Shown: piece after piece, positions 7,592-17,659 of the stretch
Numbering within the stretch: the first letter of the stretch is position 1
Layout of the letters: each line of letters opens with the position of its first letter
DNA from: Streptomyces liangshanensis
GTDB lineage: Bacteria > Actinomycetota > Actinomycetes > Streptomycetales > Streptomycetaceae
Assembly (NCBI RefSeq): GCF_011694815.1
Contig: NZ_CP050177.1
Span: forward strand, 3,089,001-3,153,000
Reading direction: 5' to 3'
Length of the DNA: 64,000 nt
The notes under the pieces: generated by a model
Database searches by the model: none
What the model saw: only the letters and a program-made list of their open reading frames with translations
What the model was told of the DNA's origin: nothing
Program-made: the position numbers and the translations under genes

Positions 7592-9072
7592 TACGCCCCC
7601 GCCCGCACCCCCACCACATCCCGCCAAGCCCCCCGTACCGCCTCCGCCACCTCGTGGGCTGTCACCGGGGCGCCGTGGGAGGCCAGGCGGCCGGCCAGGC
7701 CGTGGAGGTAGGCGGCGGCCGAGGCCGCGTCGCGGGGGTCCAGGCCCGATGCCAGCAGGGAGCCCGCCAGGCCCGACAGCACGTCGCCGCTGCCCGCCGT
7801 GGCCAGCCAGGGCGTGCCCGTCGGGTTCACCCGTACCGGCACCCCCTGGTCCGGCGACGCGACCAGCGTCGTCGAGCCCTTGAGCAGCACCGTCGCCCCG
7901 TACCGTGCCGCCAGCTCCCGTACCGCCGCCAGCCGGCCCGACTCGACCTCCGCGCGGTCCACCCCCAGCAGCGCCGCCGCCTCCCCCGCGTGCGGAGTGA
8001 GCAGGGTCGGCGCGGTACGCGCCCGTACCGTCGCCGGGTCCAGCAGCCGCAGGCCGTCCGCGTCGACCAGGACCGGGACGTCCGAGGCCAGCGCGTCCGC
8101 CACGCCAGGCCCGTCGCCCAGCCCCGGCCCCACCGCCCAGGCCTGCACCCGGCCGGCCTTCGACGGCGGCCCCTCGTGCACCAGCGTCTCCGGGTAATGG
8201 GCGATCACCGCGTCGCCGCCGGGACCCACGTACCGGACCGCCCCCGCACCGCCCCGCAGCGCGCCCGCCACCGCCAGCACCGCCGCGCCCGGGTACCTCG
8301 CCGACCCGGCGACGATGCCGACCACCCCCCGCCGGTACTTGTCGCTCTCGCCCGTCGGCGCCGGCAACAGCCGCGCCACGTCCTCGTGCTGGAGCGCCTC
8401 CAGTTCCGGTACGGACGGCAGGTACGGGCCCAGGCCGATGTCCACCAGCCGCAGCGCCCCCGCGTACTCGCGCGCCGGGTCGATCAGCAGACCCGGCTTG
8501 TACGCGCCGAAGGTCACCGTCGCGTCCGCCCGCAACGCCTCCCCCGCCACCTCACCGCTGTCCGCCTCCACCCCGCTCGGCAGGTCGACGGCGACGATCA
8601 CCCCCCGGCCCCCGCGCGCCGCCCGCGCCACCGGCACCGCGTCGGGGCGCAGCCCGCCCCGCCCGCCGATACCGGTAATGCCGTCCAGCACCAGGTCGGC
8701 CACCGCCAGCACCTCGAACGGGTCGTCCGCGACCCGCCCCCCGGCACCCAACAGGGCGGCCAGACCGCCTTCGTGGGTACGGTCCGCCGCGAGCGGCACC
8801 GCCCACACCCGCGCCCCCCGGGCCGCCAGCCGCGCCCCCGCGTACAGCGCGTCGCCGCCGTTGGCGCCGCTCCCGGCGAGGACGACGACCTTGGACCCGT
8901 ACACCCGCCCCACCGCCGACACCCGCCCCGCGCCCGACCCGCCGCCCAGGAGGTCCGCGCAGGCCGCCGCGAGGCCGGCGGCCGCGCGTTGCATCAGCGC
9001 GCCCTCCGGCAGCCGGGCCATGAGCTCGCGCTCGGCGTTCCGTACCGTCTCCACGCTGTAAGCAGTCCGCAT
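7591..9072 (-). CDS. nnrD: Bifunctional NAD(P)H-hydrate repair enzyme (epimerase + ADP-dependent dehydratase)
   Basis: Repairs damaged hydrated NADH/NADPH. The N-terminal half is the YjeF-type epimerase, with VVLAGSGANGGDALYAGARL and VDLPSGV. The C-terminal half is the ribokinase-like dehydratase, with VGPGLGDG, LLTPHAGEAAALLG and the anion hole GTPWLATAGSGDVLSGL. The ATG at 9072 (MRTAYSVETVRNAERELM) fits the family N-terminus and gives 493 aa; an upstream in-frame start at 9159 would add an unlikely Arg/Cys-rich peptide. It is downstream of acpS and glmS, an arrangement common in actinomycetes. The gene end abuts the right arm of the inverted-repeat island. Confidence 0.95.
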   Translation of the reverse strand: MRTAYSVETVRNAERELMARLPEGALMQRAAAGLAAACADLLGGGSGAGRVSAVGRVYGSKVVVLAGSGANGGDALYAGARLAARGARVWAVPLAADRTHEGGLAALLGAGGRVADDPFEVLAVADLVLDGITGIGGRGGLRPDAVPVARAARGGRGVIVAVDLPSGVEADSGEVAGEALRADATVTFGAYKPGLLIDPAREYAGALRLVDIGLGPYLPSVPELEALQHEDVARLLPAPTGESDKYRRGVVGIVAGSARYPGAAVLAVAGALRGGAGAVRYVGPGGDAVIAHYPETLVHEGPPSKAGRVQAWAVGPGLGDGPGVADALASDVPVLVDADGLRLLDPATVRARTAPTLLTPHAGEAAALLGVDRAEVESGRLAAVRELAARYGATVLLKGSTTLVASPDQGVPVRVNPTGTPWLATAGSGDVLSGLAGSLLASGLDPRDAASAAAYLHGLAGRLASHGAPVTAHEVAEAVRGAWRDVVGVRAGA

Positions 9073-9199
9073 ACGCCCATCTCTCCGTCCACACGCCCCA
9101 CTCGGCCGGTCGGTCGGTCGATCGGCCGCCGACCAACCGACGCAACACCCAACGCCCAACCCCCGACACTCAACCCCCGCCCTCTCACCCCCGCCCTCC

Positions 9200-9568
9200 T
9201 CACCCCTCCGCGATCACCACCGCCGAAGCCACCCCCGCGTCATGGCTGAGCGACACGTGCCAGTTCCGTACCCCCAGCTCCGCCGCCCGGGCCGCCACCG
9301 TCCCGAGGACGCGCAGCCTCGGCTGCCCGCTCTCCTCGACGTACACCTCCGCGTCCCGCCAGCGCAGCCCCCCGGGCGCGCCCAGCGCCTTCGCCACCGC
9401 CTCCTTCGCGGCGAAGCGCGCCGCGAGGGACGCCGTACCGCGCCGCTCACCGCTCGGCAGCAGCAACTCCCGCTCCGAGAAGAGCCGTTCGGCCAGCTGG
9501 GGGGTGCGCAGCAGCGACTCCCCGAACCGTTCGATCTCCGCGACGTCGATCCCCACCCCGATGATCAC
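9200..9568 (-). CDS. acpS: Holo-[acyl-carrier-protein] synthase
   Basis: Transfers 4'-phosphopantetheine from CoA to the conserved Ser of acyl carrier proteins. The 122-aa length is typical of AcpS. Mg-binding and core motifs are visible: [13 protein letters not shown] at the start, [12 protein letters not shown] in the middle and [10 protein letters not shown] near the end. The 127-bp gap to nnrD holds only short CGGTCGGTCGGTCG-type runs. The coaA gene for CoA synthesis lies 7 kb away in the same region. Confidence 0.95.
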   Translation of the reverse strand: MIIGVGIDVAEIERFGESLLRTPQLAERLFSERELLLPSGERRGTASLAARFAAKEAVAKALGAPGGLRWRDAEVYVEESGQPRLRVLGTVAARAAELGVRNWHVSLSHDAGVASAVVIAEG

Positions 9569-9615
9569 CCTGAACCCACTCCCTCATTCCCTCACTCGCT
9601 CACTCCGTCACCCGC

Positions 9616-11463
9616 TCACTCCACCGTCACCGACTTCGCCAGGTTCCGCGGCTGGTCGACCTCGTTCCCCCGCGCCGTCGCCAGCTCGCACGCGAACACC
9701 TGCAACGGCACCGTCGCGACCAAGGGTTGCAGCAGCGTGGGCGTGACGGGCACGCGGATCAGGTGGTCCGCGTACGGCGCCACCGCCTCGTCTCCCTCCT
9801 CCGCGATCACGATCGTGCGCGCCCCCCTGGCCCGGATCTCCTGGATGTTCGACACGATCTTGTCGTGCAGCACCGACCGGCCACGCGGCGAGGGTACGAC
9901 GACGACCACCGGCAGGTCCTCCTCGATCAGCGCGATCGGGCCGTGCTTCAACTCACCGGCCGCGAAGCCCTCGGCGTGCATGTACGCCAGTTCCTTGAGC
10001 TTGAGCGCCCCCTCCAGGGCCACCGGGTACCCCACGTGCCGTCCCAGGAACAGCACCGTCTTCTTGTCCTTGAGCGAGCGCGCCAGCTCCCGTACCGGCT
10101 CCATGGTCGTCAGGACCTCCTCCACCGCCCCCGCGATCCGCGACAGGTCCCGTACCACCGCCCGGACCTCGTCGCCCCACTTCGTCCCGCGCGACTGCCC
10201 CAGGTACAGCGCCACCAGGTAGCACGCCACCAGCTGGGTGAGGAACGCCTTCGTGGACGCGACCGCGACCTCGGGGCCCGCGTGGGTGTAGAGGACGGCG
10301 TCCGACTCCCTGGGGATGGTCGAGCCGTTCGTGTTGCAAATGGCCAGCACCTTCGCGCCCTGCTCCCGGGCGTGCCGCAGCGCCATCAGCGTGTCCATCG
10401 TCTCGCCGGACTGGGAGATGGCGATCACCAGCGTGCGCGGGTCGAGGATCGGGTCGCGGTAGCGGAACTCGCTCGCCAGCTCGACCTCGCAGGGGATCCT
10501 GGTCCAGTGCTCGATGGCGTACTTCGCGATCAGCCCGGCGTGGAACGCCGTCCCGCACGCGACGATGACCACCTTGTCGGCCTCCCGCAATTCCGACGGG
10601 GAGATCCGCACCTCGTCCAGCGACAGCCTGCCCTCGGCGTCGATGCGTCCCAGCAGCGTGTCCGCGACCGCCTTGGGCTGTTCGGCGATCTCCTTGAGCA
10701 TGAAGGACGCGTACCCGCCCTTCTCGGCGGCCGAGGCGTCCCAGTCGATGTGGTACGCGTGGGTCTCGGCCGGCGCCCCGTCGAAGTCCGTCACGGTCAC
10801 GCCGTCCCGGCGCAGCTCCACCACCTGGTCCTGGCCCAGTTCGATCGCCGAGCGGGTGTGGGCGATGAAGGCCGCGACGTCCGAGGCCAGGAAGGCCTCG
10901 CCGTCGCCCACGCCCACCACCAGCGGGGAGTTGCGCCGCGCGCCCACGACGACGTCCGGCGCGTCCGCGTGGACGGCGACGAGGGTGAAGGCGCCGTCCA
11001 GCCGCCGGCACACCTGCCGCATGGAGTCCGCGAGGTCGCCGCAGGCCGAGAACGCCTCGGCGAGCAGGTGCGCGACGACCTCCGTGTCCGTCTCGGACTC
11101 CAGGCCGTGGCCGCGGCCGGTCAGTTCGGCGCGCAGGGCGGCGAAGTTCTCGATGATCCCGTTGTGGACGACGGCGACGCGGCCCGCGTTGTCCAGGTGG
11201 GGGTGGGCGTTGAGGTCCGTGGGGCCGCCGTGGGTGGCCCACCGGGTGTGCCCGATGCCGGTGGGGCCGCTCGGGAGCGGCTGTTCCGCGAGCGCCTTCT
11301 CCAGGTTGACGAGCTTGCCCGCCTTCTTCGACATGGCGAGCCCGCCGTCCGCGAGCACCGCGACCCCGGCCGAGTCGTAGCCGCGGTATTCGAGTCGCTT
11401 GAGGCCCGCGATGACCACATCGAGCGCCGACTGTCCACCGACATAACCCACAATTCCACACAT
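9616..11463 (-). CDS. glmS: Glutamine-fructose-6-phosphate aminotransferase (isomerizing)
   Basis: Makes glucosamine-6-phosphate from fructose-6-phosphate and glutamine, the entry into UDP-GlcNAc and peptidoglycan. The start MCGIVGYVG exposes the catalytic Cys1 of the class II glutaminase domain (residues ~1-220). Two SIS domains follow, with the sugar-phosphate motif ISQSGETMDTL and the C-terminal Lys in NLAKSVTVE. The 615-aa length matches the family. No glmS ribozyme-like structure was recognised upstream. glmM, the next pathway step, is about 6 kb away, also on the minus strand. Confidence 0.97.
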   Translation of the reverse strand: MCGIVGYVGGQSALDVVIAGLKRLEYRGYDSAGVAVLADGGLAMSKKAGKLVNLEKALAEQPLPSGPTGIGHTRWATHGGPTDLNAHPHLDNAGRVAVVHNGIIENFAALRAELTGRGHGLESETDTEVVAHLLAEAFSACGDLADSMRQVCRRLDGAFTLVAVHADAPDVVVGARRNSPLVVGVGDGEAFLASDVAAFIAHTRSAIELGQDQVVELRRDGVTVTDFDGAPAETHAYHIDWDASAAEKGGYASFMLKEIAEQPKAVADTLLGRIDAEGRLSLDEVRISPSELREADKVVIVACGTAFHAGLIAKYAIEHWTRIPCEVELASEFRYRDPILDPRTLVIAISQSGETMDTLMALRHAREQGAKVLAICNTNGSTIPRESDAVLYTHAGPEVAVASTKAFLTQLVACYLVALYLGQSRGTKWGDEVRAVVRDLSRIAGAVEEVLTTMEPVRELARSLKDKKTVLFLGRHVGYPVALEGALKLKELAYMHAEGFAAGELKHGPIALIEEDLPVVVVVPSPRGRSVLHDKIVSNIQEIRARGARTIVIAEEGDEAVAPYADHLIRVPVTPTLLQPLVATVPLQVFACELATARGNEVDQPRNLAKSVTVE

Positions 11464-11580
11464 GTCGGCAGCCTAAGGCGCGGGACCCCATGCCCCGGGT
11501 AACCCGACCGAGGGCGGCCTTGTCCGTATCGCGGAGTCCTGCCTTGTCGGTGCGGACACCACAGCATTGAATGGGGCTTC
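11464..11580. promoter_or_regulatory. Divergent intergenic region, glmS / 722-aa gene
   Basis: 117 bp between divergently transcribed genes must hold both promoters. No clear -35/-10 pair stands out. An 8-bp direct repeat GCCTTGTC (11517 and 11541, 24 bp apart) is the only conspicuous element and could be a regulator site. Confidence 0.35.
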
Positions 11581-13749
11581 GTGACACTTCGTACGCTCCT
11601 CGCCCTGCCCCGGATGCTCCGCCACGGCCCCGCCGTCGGCGCGGACCTGCCGCCGGACACGGCCGTCGTCCTCGACCCGGTCCACCCCGACCTGCGCGAC
11701 GCGCTCCGCGCGGCGGCCGGCGGCGACCACGGGCCCGCGCGGGACCTGCTGGCGGGCACCCGGCGGGGCGCCGAGTGGGAGCGTCGCGGCGTCTTCGTAC
11801 CGCAGCTGGCCAGGAACGCCCTGCACCACCGCGGCTGGCTGGACGCCTGGCTGGCCGAGGCGCCGGAGGATCCGGACGCGGTGCTGGTCAAGGCCGAGCT
11901 GTGTGTGGCGCAGGCCTGGGAGATACGGACCGGGTCGCGCGCCAAGGACGTGTCGAAGGACCAGTTCCAGGCGTTCTTCGCGCTGCTTGACGACGCCGTC
12001 CCGGTGATCAGTACGGCGGCCGAGCTGAACCCCACCGACCCGGTGCCGTGGCAGATCGCGCTCACGCACGCGACGGGCAGCCAGGCGCCGCGCGAGGTCT
12101 TCGCCGCGTACTGGGCGGAGGCCACGGCCCGCGCCCCGCACCACTACGGCTGCCACCGCGCGGCGCTCCAGTACCTGTGCGAGAAGTGGCACGGCTCGCA
12201 CGAGGAGATGTTCGACTTCGCGGAACAGGCGGCGGCGGAGGCCCTGCCCGGCTCGCTGCTGCACGCGCTGCCGCTGCTGGCGGCGGTCGAGTACGAGGTG
12301 GCGGCGGACCCCACGGCGTCCACCGCGACGGCCGACACCGCGCTGGGCGCGCCCCGTACCCGTACCGCCGCCCCCGCCTTCACGCCCCACGGCGGCCCGG
12401 CCCCGTCCGGCCCCTCCCGCGTTCCGCCGCGCGCCCGGATCCACGCCGCGACGGAACGCGCGCTCGCGCTGTCGGACGCCCACGCGCCGGGGGATCCGGA
12501 GGCGGCGGGGGTACGCAACCACCTCGCCCTGACGCTGATCCTGGCCGGCCGGCACGCGGAGGCGCTGGAGCAGTTCCGGCGGATCGGCACGCACGCGACG
12601 GAGCTTCCGTGGGCGTACTTCGGGGACGCGCGGCAGGAGTTCCTGGACTTCCGCAGGGGGGTACGGATGGAGGTCGCGGCCCGCATCAAGTTCTTCGCGA
12701 CGCCGGTACGGGCGCCGGGGGCGCCCCGCACCGCGGGCGGCGACCCGGACGAGCCGTACCGTGCCGGCGCCGGCGCCGCCACGGCGACCGACCCCGCGTC
12801 CCCGTCCGCCCTGTCCCCCGCCCCGTCGCCGGCCCTCCCAGGCACGCCCTCCCTCCCGGACCTGCCCGGCCTCCCCGGCTTCCCCGACCTCACCGGGCTC
12901 CCCGGCCTGACCGCCTCCCCCGCCCTGCCCGACCCCCCGGTCCTCTCCGCCTCCCTCGCCGTCGTCTCCGCGCCCCCGCACCGGGTCGCCGAGGCGGCGC
13001 TGCTCTGCGGGGTCCCCCTGCGGATCGCACCGGCCGCCGACGGCGCGATGGCGTACGTCGAGCTGGCCGCGAACCCCACCCCGGGCCGGCGCGCCCGGCT
13101 CCTCGGCGAGGAGGGGCTCACCGCCGCCGCCGACAGCTTCACCACGGGCGAGCGCTGGCCGGCCCTCGTCCTGCACCGCACCGCGGACCGCCACGGCTTC
13201 ACCCTCCTCCACCGGGGCAGGAAGGTCGCCACCCACGCGTGGGACGAGGCGGCCCCGGTCCCCGACCAGGCGACGGCGGCGGCCACGGCGGCCGCCCTCG
13301 CCAAGGCGTACGGCATCACCGACCCGCGGCCCCTCGCCGCCCTCCTGCGCGGCGCCAACGCCCCGGCCGACCGGCAGCGTTCGCTGGTGGAACTGCTCGG
13401 CCTTCCCCCACTCCCCCCGGCCTTCGGCACCCGGCCCGAGGCGCTGACCGCGCTGCCCGGCGCCCATGTCCTGGCCAGCAGGGGCCTGTTGACCGGCATC
13501 AAGGAGACCCTGGTGTCGGCGGCCGGGGGCGCGGCCCCACGTGAGCGGCCTCCCCGGGCCGCCTTCCCCCGTCCCCGGGGCTGGTGGGTCCTCAACGTCC
13601 TGGGCCTGTGCCTCTTCGTGTCCGCCGCGGCCTACGCCTGGTGGTCCCCGGACATCGGCCTCCTCCGGGAGATCAACTCCACCGCCGCCGCGCTCTGGAT
13701 GACCGCGCGCGTCACCCGCGCCTGGCACCAACGCCGCACCCGCACCTGA
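11581..13749 (+). CDS. Protein of unknown function, paralogue of the next gene, C-terminal membrane segment
   Basis: 722 aa from a GTG at 11581. The N-terminal ~350 residues are homologous to the whole of the next gene product: AWEIRTGSRAKDVSKDQF aligns with GWKIRSAARAQHVSQRQF, LQYLCEKWHGS with LQQLCPKWSGS, and NHLALTLILAG..IGTHATELPWAYFGD with NHFAMVFSTAG..IGNNATEYPWTFLGD. The helical, TPR-like character suggests a protein-binding fold. A Leu-Pro-Gly low-complexity stretch (LPDLPGLPGFPDL) then leads to a second domain, and a single hydrophobic segment near the C-terminus (WWVLNVLGLCLFVSAAAYAW). The family may be DUF4034, but this was not checked. Function unknown. Confidence 0.82.
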   Translation: MTLRTLLALPRMLRHGPAVGADLPPDTAVVLDPVHPDLRDALRAAAGGDHGPARDLLAGTRRGAEWERRGVFVPQLARNALHHRGWLDAWLAEAPEDPDAVLVKAELCVAQAWEIRTGSRAKDVSKDQFQAFFALLDDAVPVISTAAELNPTDPVPWQIALTHATGSQAPREVFAAYWAEATARAPHHYGCHRAALQYLCEKWHGSHEEMFDFAEQAAAEALPGSLLHALPLLAAVEYEVAADPTASTATADTALGAPRTRTAAPAFTPHGGPAPSGPSRVPPRARIHAATERALALSDAHAPGDPEAAGVRNHLALTLILAGRHAEALEQFRRIGTHATELPWAYFGDARQEFLDFRRGVRMEVAARIKFFATPVRAPGAPRTAGGDPDEPYRAGAGAATATDPASPSALSPAPSPALPGTPSLPDLPGLPGFPDLTGLPGLTASPALPDPPVLSASLAVVSAPPHRVAEAALLCGVPLRIAPAADGAMAYVELAANPTPGRRARLLGEEGLTAAADSFTTGERWPALVLHRTADRHGFTLLHRGRKVATHAWDEAAPVPDQATAAATAAALAKAYGITDPRPLAALLRGANAPADRQRSLVELLGLPPLPPAFGTRPEALTALPGAHVLASRGLLTGIKETLVSAAGGAAPRERPPRAAFPRPRGWWVLNVLGLCLFVSAAAYAWWSPDIGLLREINSTAAALWMTARVTRAWHQRRTRT

Positions 13750-13949
13750 CCCCCACCACTCCATCCCACTCCCGCCAGTGACGCCCTCCGTGACGCCCCC
13801 GGAAACTCCCCGACCCTCTGTCAGTCCCGGCTGCTAACCTGCGCCTTCACTTCACGCACACATCGTGCGGACCCCGTTCCGGGCCCGTACGCGGGGCGCG
13901 TCCCCCTCCGCCCCGCCGTCCGCCGGCCCGTCCCGTACCGAGGACCGTC

Positions 13950-14897
13950 ATGCCTCAAGCCGAGCCACTGGCTCGCCCCCAGTTCCACCCGTACGCCGCC
14001 GTACCCGCGCTCGTGCCGCTGCGCACCGCCGCCCGGGCCGGCGATCTGCCCGCCGTGGAGCGCTTCTTCGAAGGGCTCACCGACGAGGACGACCGCGCGT
14101 ACGCCTCCGGCCTCCTCGCCGAACTGAGCGGTACGGAGGGGCTGTTCGAGCGGATCGAGGCCGAGCCGTCCGAAGGTCCGCTCCGCCGGACGCTCCTCGC
14201 CCAGCGCCGGGTGGTCGTCGGCTGGAAGATCCGCAGCGCGGCCCGCGCGCAGCATGTGTCGCAGCGTCAGTTCGAGGAGTTCCACACCTGGCTGCGCAAG
14301 GCCGAGGGACTCCTGATCGACGTCTGCGCCGAGCACCCCGACTTCGCCCTGGCCTGGGCGGTACGCCTGACCACGGCGCGCGGTCTGCAACTGGGGCAGA
14401 GCGAGGCGCGCCGCCGTTACGACCGGCTCGCCGAGCACCACCCCCACCACCTGGCCGCCCAGAACTCGCTGCTCCAGCAGTTGTGCCCCAAGTGGAGCGG
14501 GAGTTGGGAGGCCGCGCACGCCTTCGCCCGGGAGCGCGCCGCGGCCGCGCCCGCCGGGAGCAACGCGGGGGTGCTGGTCGCCCAGCTCCACATCGAGCGC
14601 TGGCTCGACCTCGACGAGGGCGACGACGCGCGGTACATCACGCGGACGGACGTCAGGGACGAACTGGTCGCGGCGGCGGCCGCGTCCGTGCTGCACCCGG
14701 ACCACCGTCCGACGTTCCGCTCGGTCGAGGCGCACAACCACTTCGCGATGGTGTTCTCGACGGCGGGTGAACACGCCCTGGCGGCACCGCACTTCCGCGC
14801 GATCGGCAACAACGCGACCGAGTACCCGTGGACGTTCCTGGGCGACCAGGACGCCGCGTTCACGAAGCACCGCAAGCTCGCACTGGCGAAGGGCTGA
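13950..14897 (+). CDS. Protein of unknown function, short paralogue of the preceding gene
   Basis: 315 aa; the ATG at 13950 follows GAGGACC. It is colinear with the N-terminal half of the 722-aa protein upstream but lacks its Pro-rich linker, second domain and membrane segment, so it is probably soluble. Conserved blocks include WKIRSAARAQHVSQRQFEEF, LCPKWSGSWE and NNATEYPWTFLGD. The next gene, an M16-like peptidase, starts 4 bp after its stop, which implies one transcript. The 200-bp gap before it contains no feature I can call. Confidence 0.82.
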   Translation: MPQAEPLARPQFHPYAAVPALVPLRTAARAGDLPAVERFFEGLTDEDDRAYASGLLAELSGTEGLFERIEAEPSEGPLRRTLLAQRRVVVGWKIRSAARAQHVSQRQFEEFHTWLRKAEGLLIDVCAEHPDFALAWAVRLTTARGLQLGQSEARRRYDRLAEHHPHHLAAQNSLLQQLCPKWSGSWEAAHAFARERAAAAPAGSNAGVLVAQLHIERWLDLDEGDDARYITRTDVRDELVAAAAASVLHPDHRPTFRSVEAHNHFAMVFSTAGEHALAAPHFRAIGNNATEYPWTFLGDQDAAFTKHRKLALAKG

Positions 14898-14901
14898 CCC
14901 G

Positions 14902-16686
14902 ATGTCCCAGCAGACTCCCGCGGCCCCGGCAGCGGCCACCCCCGCCCAGGCGCCCGCCGCCGGCATCCGCCTCACCGAGGTCGACGGCGTCCGGACGCTC
15001 CTGGCCGCCGGCAGCGGCCCGATCACCGCCGGGCTCGTCTTCCGGGTGGGCGCCGCCGACGAGACGTACGCGACCTCGGGCATCACCCACCTCGTCGAGC
15101 ACCTCGCGCTGTTCCGCCACGGTGTGTCGGACCTGCACTACAACGGCGCCACCGCCACCACGTACACCATCTTCCACGCCACCGGCACGGCCGACGAGGT
15201 CGTCACGTACCTCAGCGGTGTCTGCGACGCCCTGCGCGACCTGCCGCTGGAGCGGCTGGAGACCGAGCGCGAGATCCTGCGCACGGAAGCGGCGGGCCGC
15301 TCCTACGGCCCCAACCACCAGCTGCCGCTGTGGCGTTACGGCGCCCAGGGGTACGGCCTGGTGAGCTACACCGAGCTGGGGGCGTGGCACCTGACGGCCG
15401 ACGCGGTACGGGAGTGGGCCGCGACCCGCTTCACCCGCGAGAACGCGGTCCTGTGGATCACCAGCGACACCGTGCCGGAGGGGCTGCGGCTCGACCTGCC
15501 GTCCGGGCCGCGCCACCCGATGCCGCCCGTCACCTCCGCGCTGCCCGTCACCCCGGCGTACATCGGCGGCGACGACGGCGGGGTGGTCATGGACGGCATC
15601 GTCCGCCGGTCGACCGCGGCCTCCCTGTTCGCGGAGGTGCTCGGCCGGGCGCTGTACGCGGACCTGCGCCAGAAGGGCGGGTACTCGTACGCCACCGCCG
15701 GGCACTACAGCCCGCGCGACGCCGACTTCGCCACGATCACCGCCTTCGCGGACGCGCTCCCGCAGAAGCAGGACGCGGTGGTCGGCGGGTTCGTGGACGT
15801 CCTCGCCCGGCTCCGGGCCGGCCGCATCGCGCAGGCGGAGCTGGACGCGGCCCGCAACAAGGTGCTGAAGCAGTTCGACCACCCCGACGCGTACGCCGGG
15901 AGCCTGCCCTCGTACGCGCTGAACCTGCTCGTCGACCACCCCAACGCGACCCACGCCGAGCACCGCGCCGAGCTGGCCGCCGTCACGGTGGACGACCTGC
16001 GCGACGTGGCGCGCGAGCTGCACTCCACGGCCCTGCTCCAGGTCCCGGGCCGCGGCGCCGACTGGGCGGGCTTCACCGAGGCGCCGCAGTACTCCGCGGA
16101 GGACGACCGGCTCACCGGCACCCGGCACCGGTCGCACGACGACAAGGACACGATCCTGACGGTGGCGGCGGAAGGGATAGGTCTCAGCACCCCCGGCGGC
16201 ATGATCACCGTCCGTTACGACGCGTGCGCCGCGATGGTCGCGTACCCGGACGGCGGCCGCCGCCTCACCGGCCACGACGGCTTCCAGATCGCCGCGGAAC
16301 CCACGCTGTACGCGGACCTCACCCCGGACAGAATCGCGACAATCGACGCGGCGGTCCCCCCGACGGCAGTAGTACGGGCCCCGGAGCGAGCACCCGAACG
16401 CATCCCCCAGCCGCGCCCGGCGTCCGAAGCGGCGGCGCGCCGGACCTGGAGCGGCGCGTGGCGCCGGATCCCCGCACCGCTCCTGAAGCTGGGCGCGAGG
16501 GTGTCCCACGCGGCCACGCTGTTCTTCGGCCTGCGCGCCGTTACGCTGACCTGGACGGTCGAGCCGAGGCCGGGCACGGCGTTCGTCGTCCTCCACTGGC
16601 TCTTGCTGGGCGGCTCACTGGCCCTCTCCCAGGTCCTGCGCAAGGCGCTCGCCACCCGGGAGGCCCCCGAACGATCCCGTGCGTGA
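14902..16686 (+). CDS. M16-family-like zinc metallopeptidase with C-terminal membrane segment
   Basis: 594 aa from the ATG at 14902; an upstream in-frame start would only add an Arg/Ser-rich shadow peptide. The inverted zincin motif HXXEH is present as HLVEH (residues 63-67) in a typical context ([12 protein letters not shown]), with candidate third ligands in [14 protein letters not shown] (residues ~120-132). The second half has the M16 inactive-domain signature [20 protein letters not shown]. About 130 extra C-terminal residues end in a hydrophobic segment ([19 protein letters not shown]), so the enzyme may be membrane-tethered. It follows the 315-aa gene by 4 bp. The substrate is unknown. 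Confidence 0.85.
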   Translation: MSQQTPAAPAAATPAQAPAAGIRLTEVDGVRTLLAAGSGPITAGLVFRVGAADETYATSGITHLVEHLALFRHGVSDLHYNGATATTYTIFHATGTADEVVTYLSGVCDALRDLPLERLETEREILRTEAAGRSYGPNHQLPLWRYGAQGYGLVSYTELGAWHLTADAVREWAATRFTRENAVLWITSDTVPEGLRLDLPSGPRHPMPPVTSALPVTPAYIGGDDGGVVMDGIVRRSTAASLFAEVLGRALYADLRQKGGYSYATAGHYSPRDADFATITAFADALPQKQDAVVGGFVDVLARLRAGRIAQAELDAARNKVLKQFDHPDAYAGSLPSYALNLLVDHPNATHAEHRAELAAVTVDDLRDVARELHSTALLQVPGRGADWAGFTEAPQYSAEDDRLTGTRHRSHDDKDTILTVAAEGIGLSTPGGMITVRYDACAAMVAYPDGGRRLTGHDGFQIAAEPTLYADLTPDRIATIDAAVPPTAVVRAPERAPERIPQPRPASEAAARRTWSGAWRRIPAPLLKLGARVSHAATLFFGLRAVTLTWTVEPRPGTAFVVLHWLLLGGSLALSQVLRKALATREAPERSRA

Positions 16687-16696
16687 CAATGGCCGG

Positions 16697-17647
16697 ATGA
16701 TCACCCCTTACGTCGATCTCAGCCGGGCCGAATGGAGCGCCCTGCGGGACAAGACCCCGCTGCCGCTCACCGCCGGGGAGGTCGAGCGGCTGCGGGGGCT
16801 CGGGGACGTCATCGACCTCGACGAGGTACGGGACGTCTACCTGCCGCTCTCCCGGCTGCTGAATCTGTACGTCAAGGCCACGGCGGAGCTGCGCGGCGCG
16901 CTGAACACGTTCCTCGGGGACGGGGACGACGGGCACAGCACGCAGCGCGGCACGCCGTTCGTCATAGGGGTGGCCGGGAGCGTCGCCGTCGGGAAGTCGA
17001 CCGTGGCGCGTCTCCTCCAGGCGCTGCTGGCCCGCTGGCCCGAGCACCCCCGGGTCGAGCGGGTGACGACGGACGGCTTCCTGCTGCCGATGAAGGAGCT
17101 GGAGTCCCGGGGGCTGATGTCGCGCAAGGGCTTCCCCGAGTCGTACGACCGCCGGGCCCTGACCCGGTTCGTCGCCGACGTGAAGGCGGGGAAGGACGAG
17201 GTCACGGCGCCCGTGTACTCGCACCTGATCTACGACATCGTGCCGGGCGAGGTGCTGACCGTACGGCGCCCGGACATCCTGATCGTGGAGGGCATCAACG
17301 TCCTCCAGCCCGCGCTGCCCGGCAAGGACGGCAGGACGCGGGTCGGGCTCGCCGACTACTTCGACTTCAGTGTGTACGTGGACGCCCGCGCCGAGGACAT
17401 CGAGGCGTGGTACCTGAACCGGTTCCGCAAGCTGCGCGAGACCGCGTTCCAGGACCCCTCCTCGTACTTCCGCAGGTACACGCAGGTGTCGGAGGAGGAG
17501 TCGCTGGACTACGCGCGCACGATGTGGCGGACCGTCAACCGGCCCAACCTGCTGGAGAACGTGGCGCCGACCCGGGGCCGCGCCACGCTGATCGTCCGCA
17601 AAGGCCCGGACCACAAGGTCCAGCGCCTGTCCCTGCGCAAGCTCTGA
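16697..17647 (+). CDS. coaA: Pantothenate kinase, type I
   Basis: Phosphorylates pantothenate, the first committed step of CoA synthesis. Walker A is [17 protein letters not shown], followed by [21 protein letters not shown], the substrate region [12 protein letters not shown] and [11 protein letters not shown], the classic type I order. The ATG at 16697 gives 316 aa, equal to the E. coli enzyme. A GTG at 16679 would add six residues and overlap the peptidase stop. The gene converges on glmM with a 12-bp gap. Confidence 0.95.
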   Translation: MITPYVDLSRAEWSALRDKTPLPLTAGEVERLRGLGDVIDLDEVRDVYLPLSRLLNLYVKATAELRGALNTFLGDGDDGHSTQRGTPFVIGVAGSVAVGKSTVARLLQALLARWPEHPRVERVTTDGFLLPMKELESRGLMSRKGFPESYDRRALTRFVADVKAGKDEVTAPVYSHLIYDIVPGEVLTVRRPDILIVEGINVLQPALPGKDGRTRVGLADYFDFSVYVDARAEDIEAWYLNRFRKLRETAFQDPSSYFRRYTQVSEEESLDYARTMWRTVNRPNLLENVAPTRGRATLIVRKGPDHKVQRLSLRKL

Positions 17648-17659
17648 CGGCCGCCAGGA

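Noticed and set aside
11464..11580. glmS ribozyme or riboswitch upstream of glmS
   Set aside because: Only 117 bp is available and no glmS-ribozyme-like pseudoknot core could be made out; this regulation is known mainly from Firmicutes.
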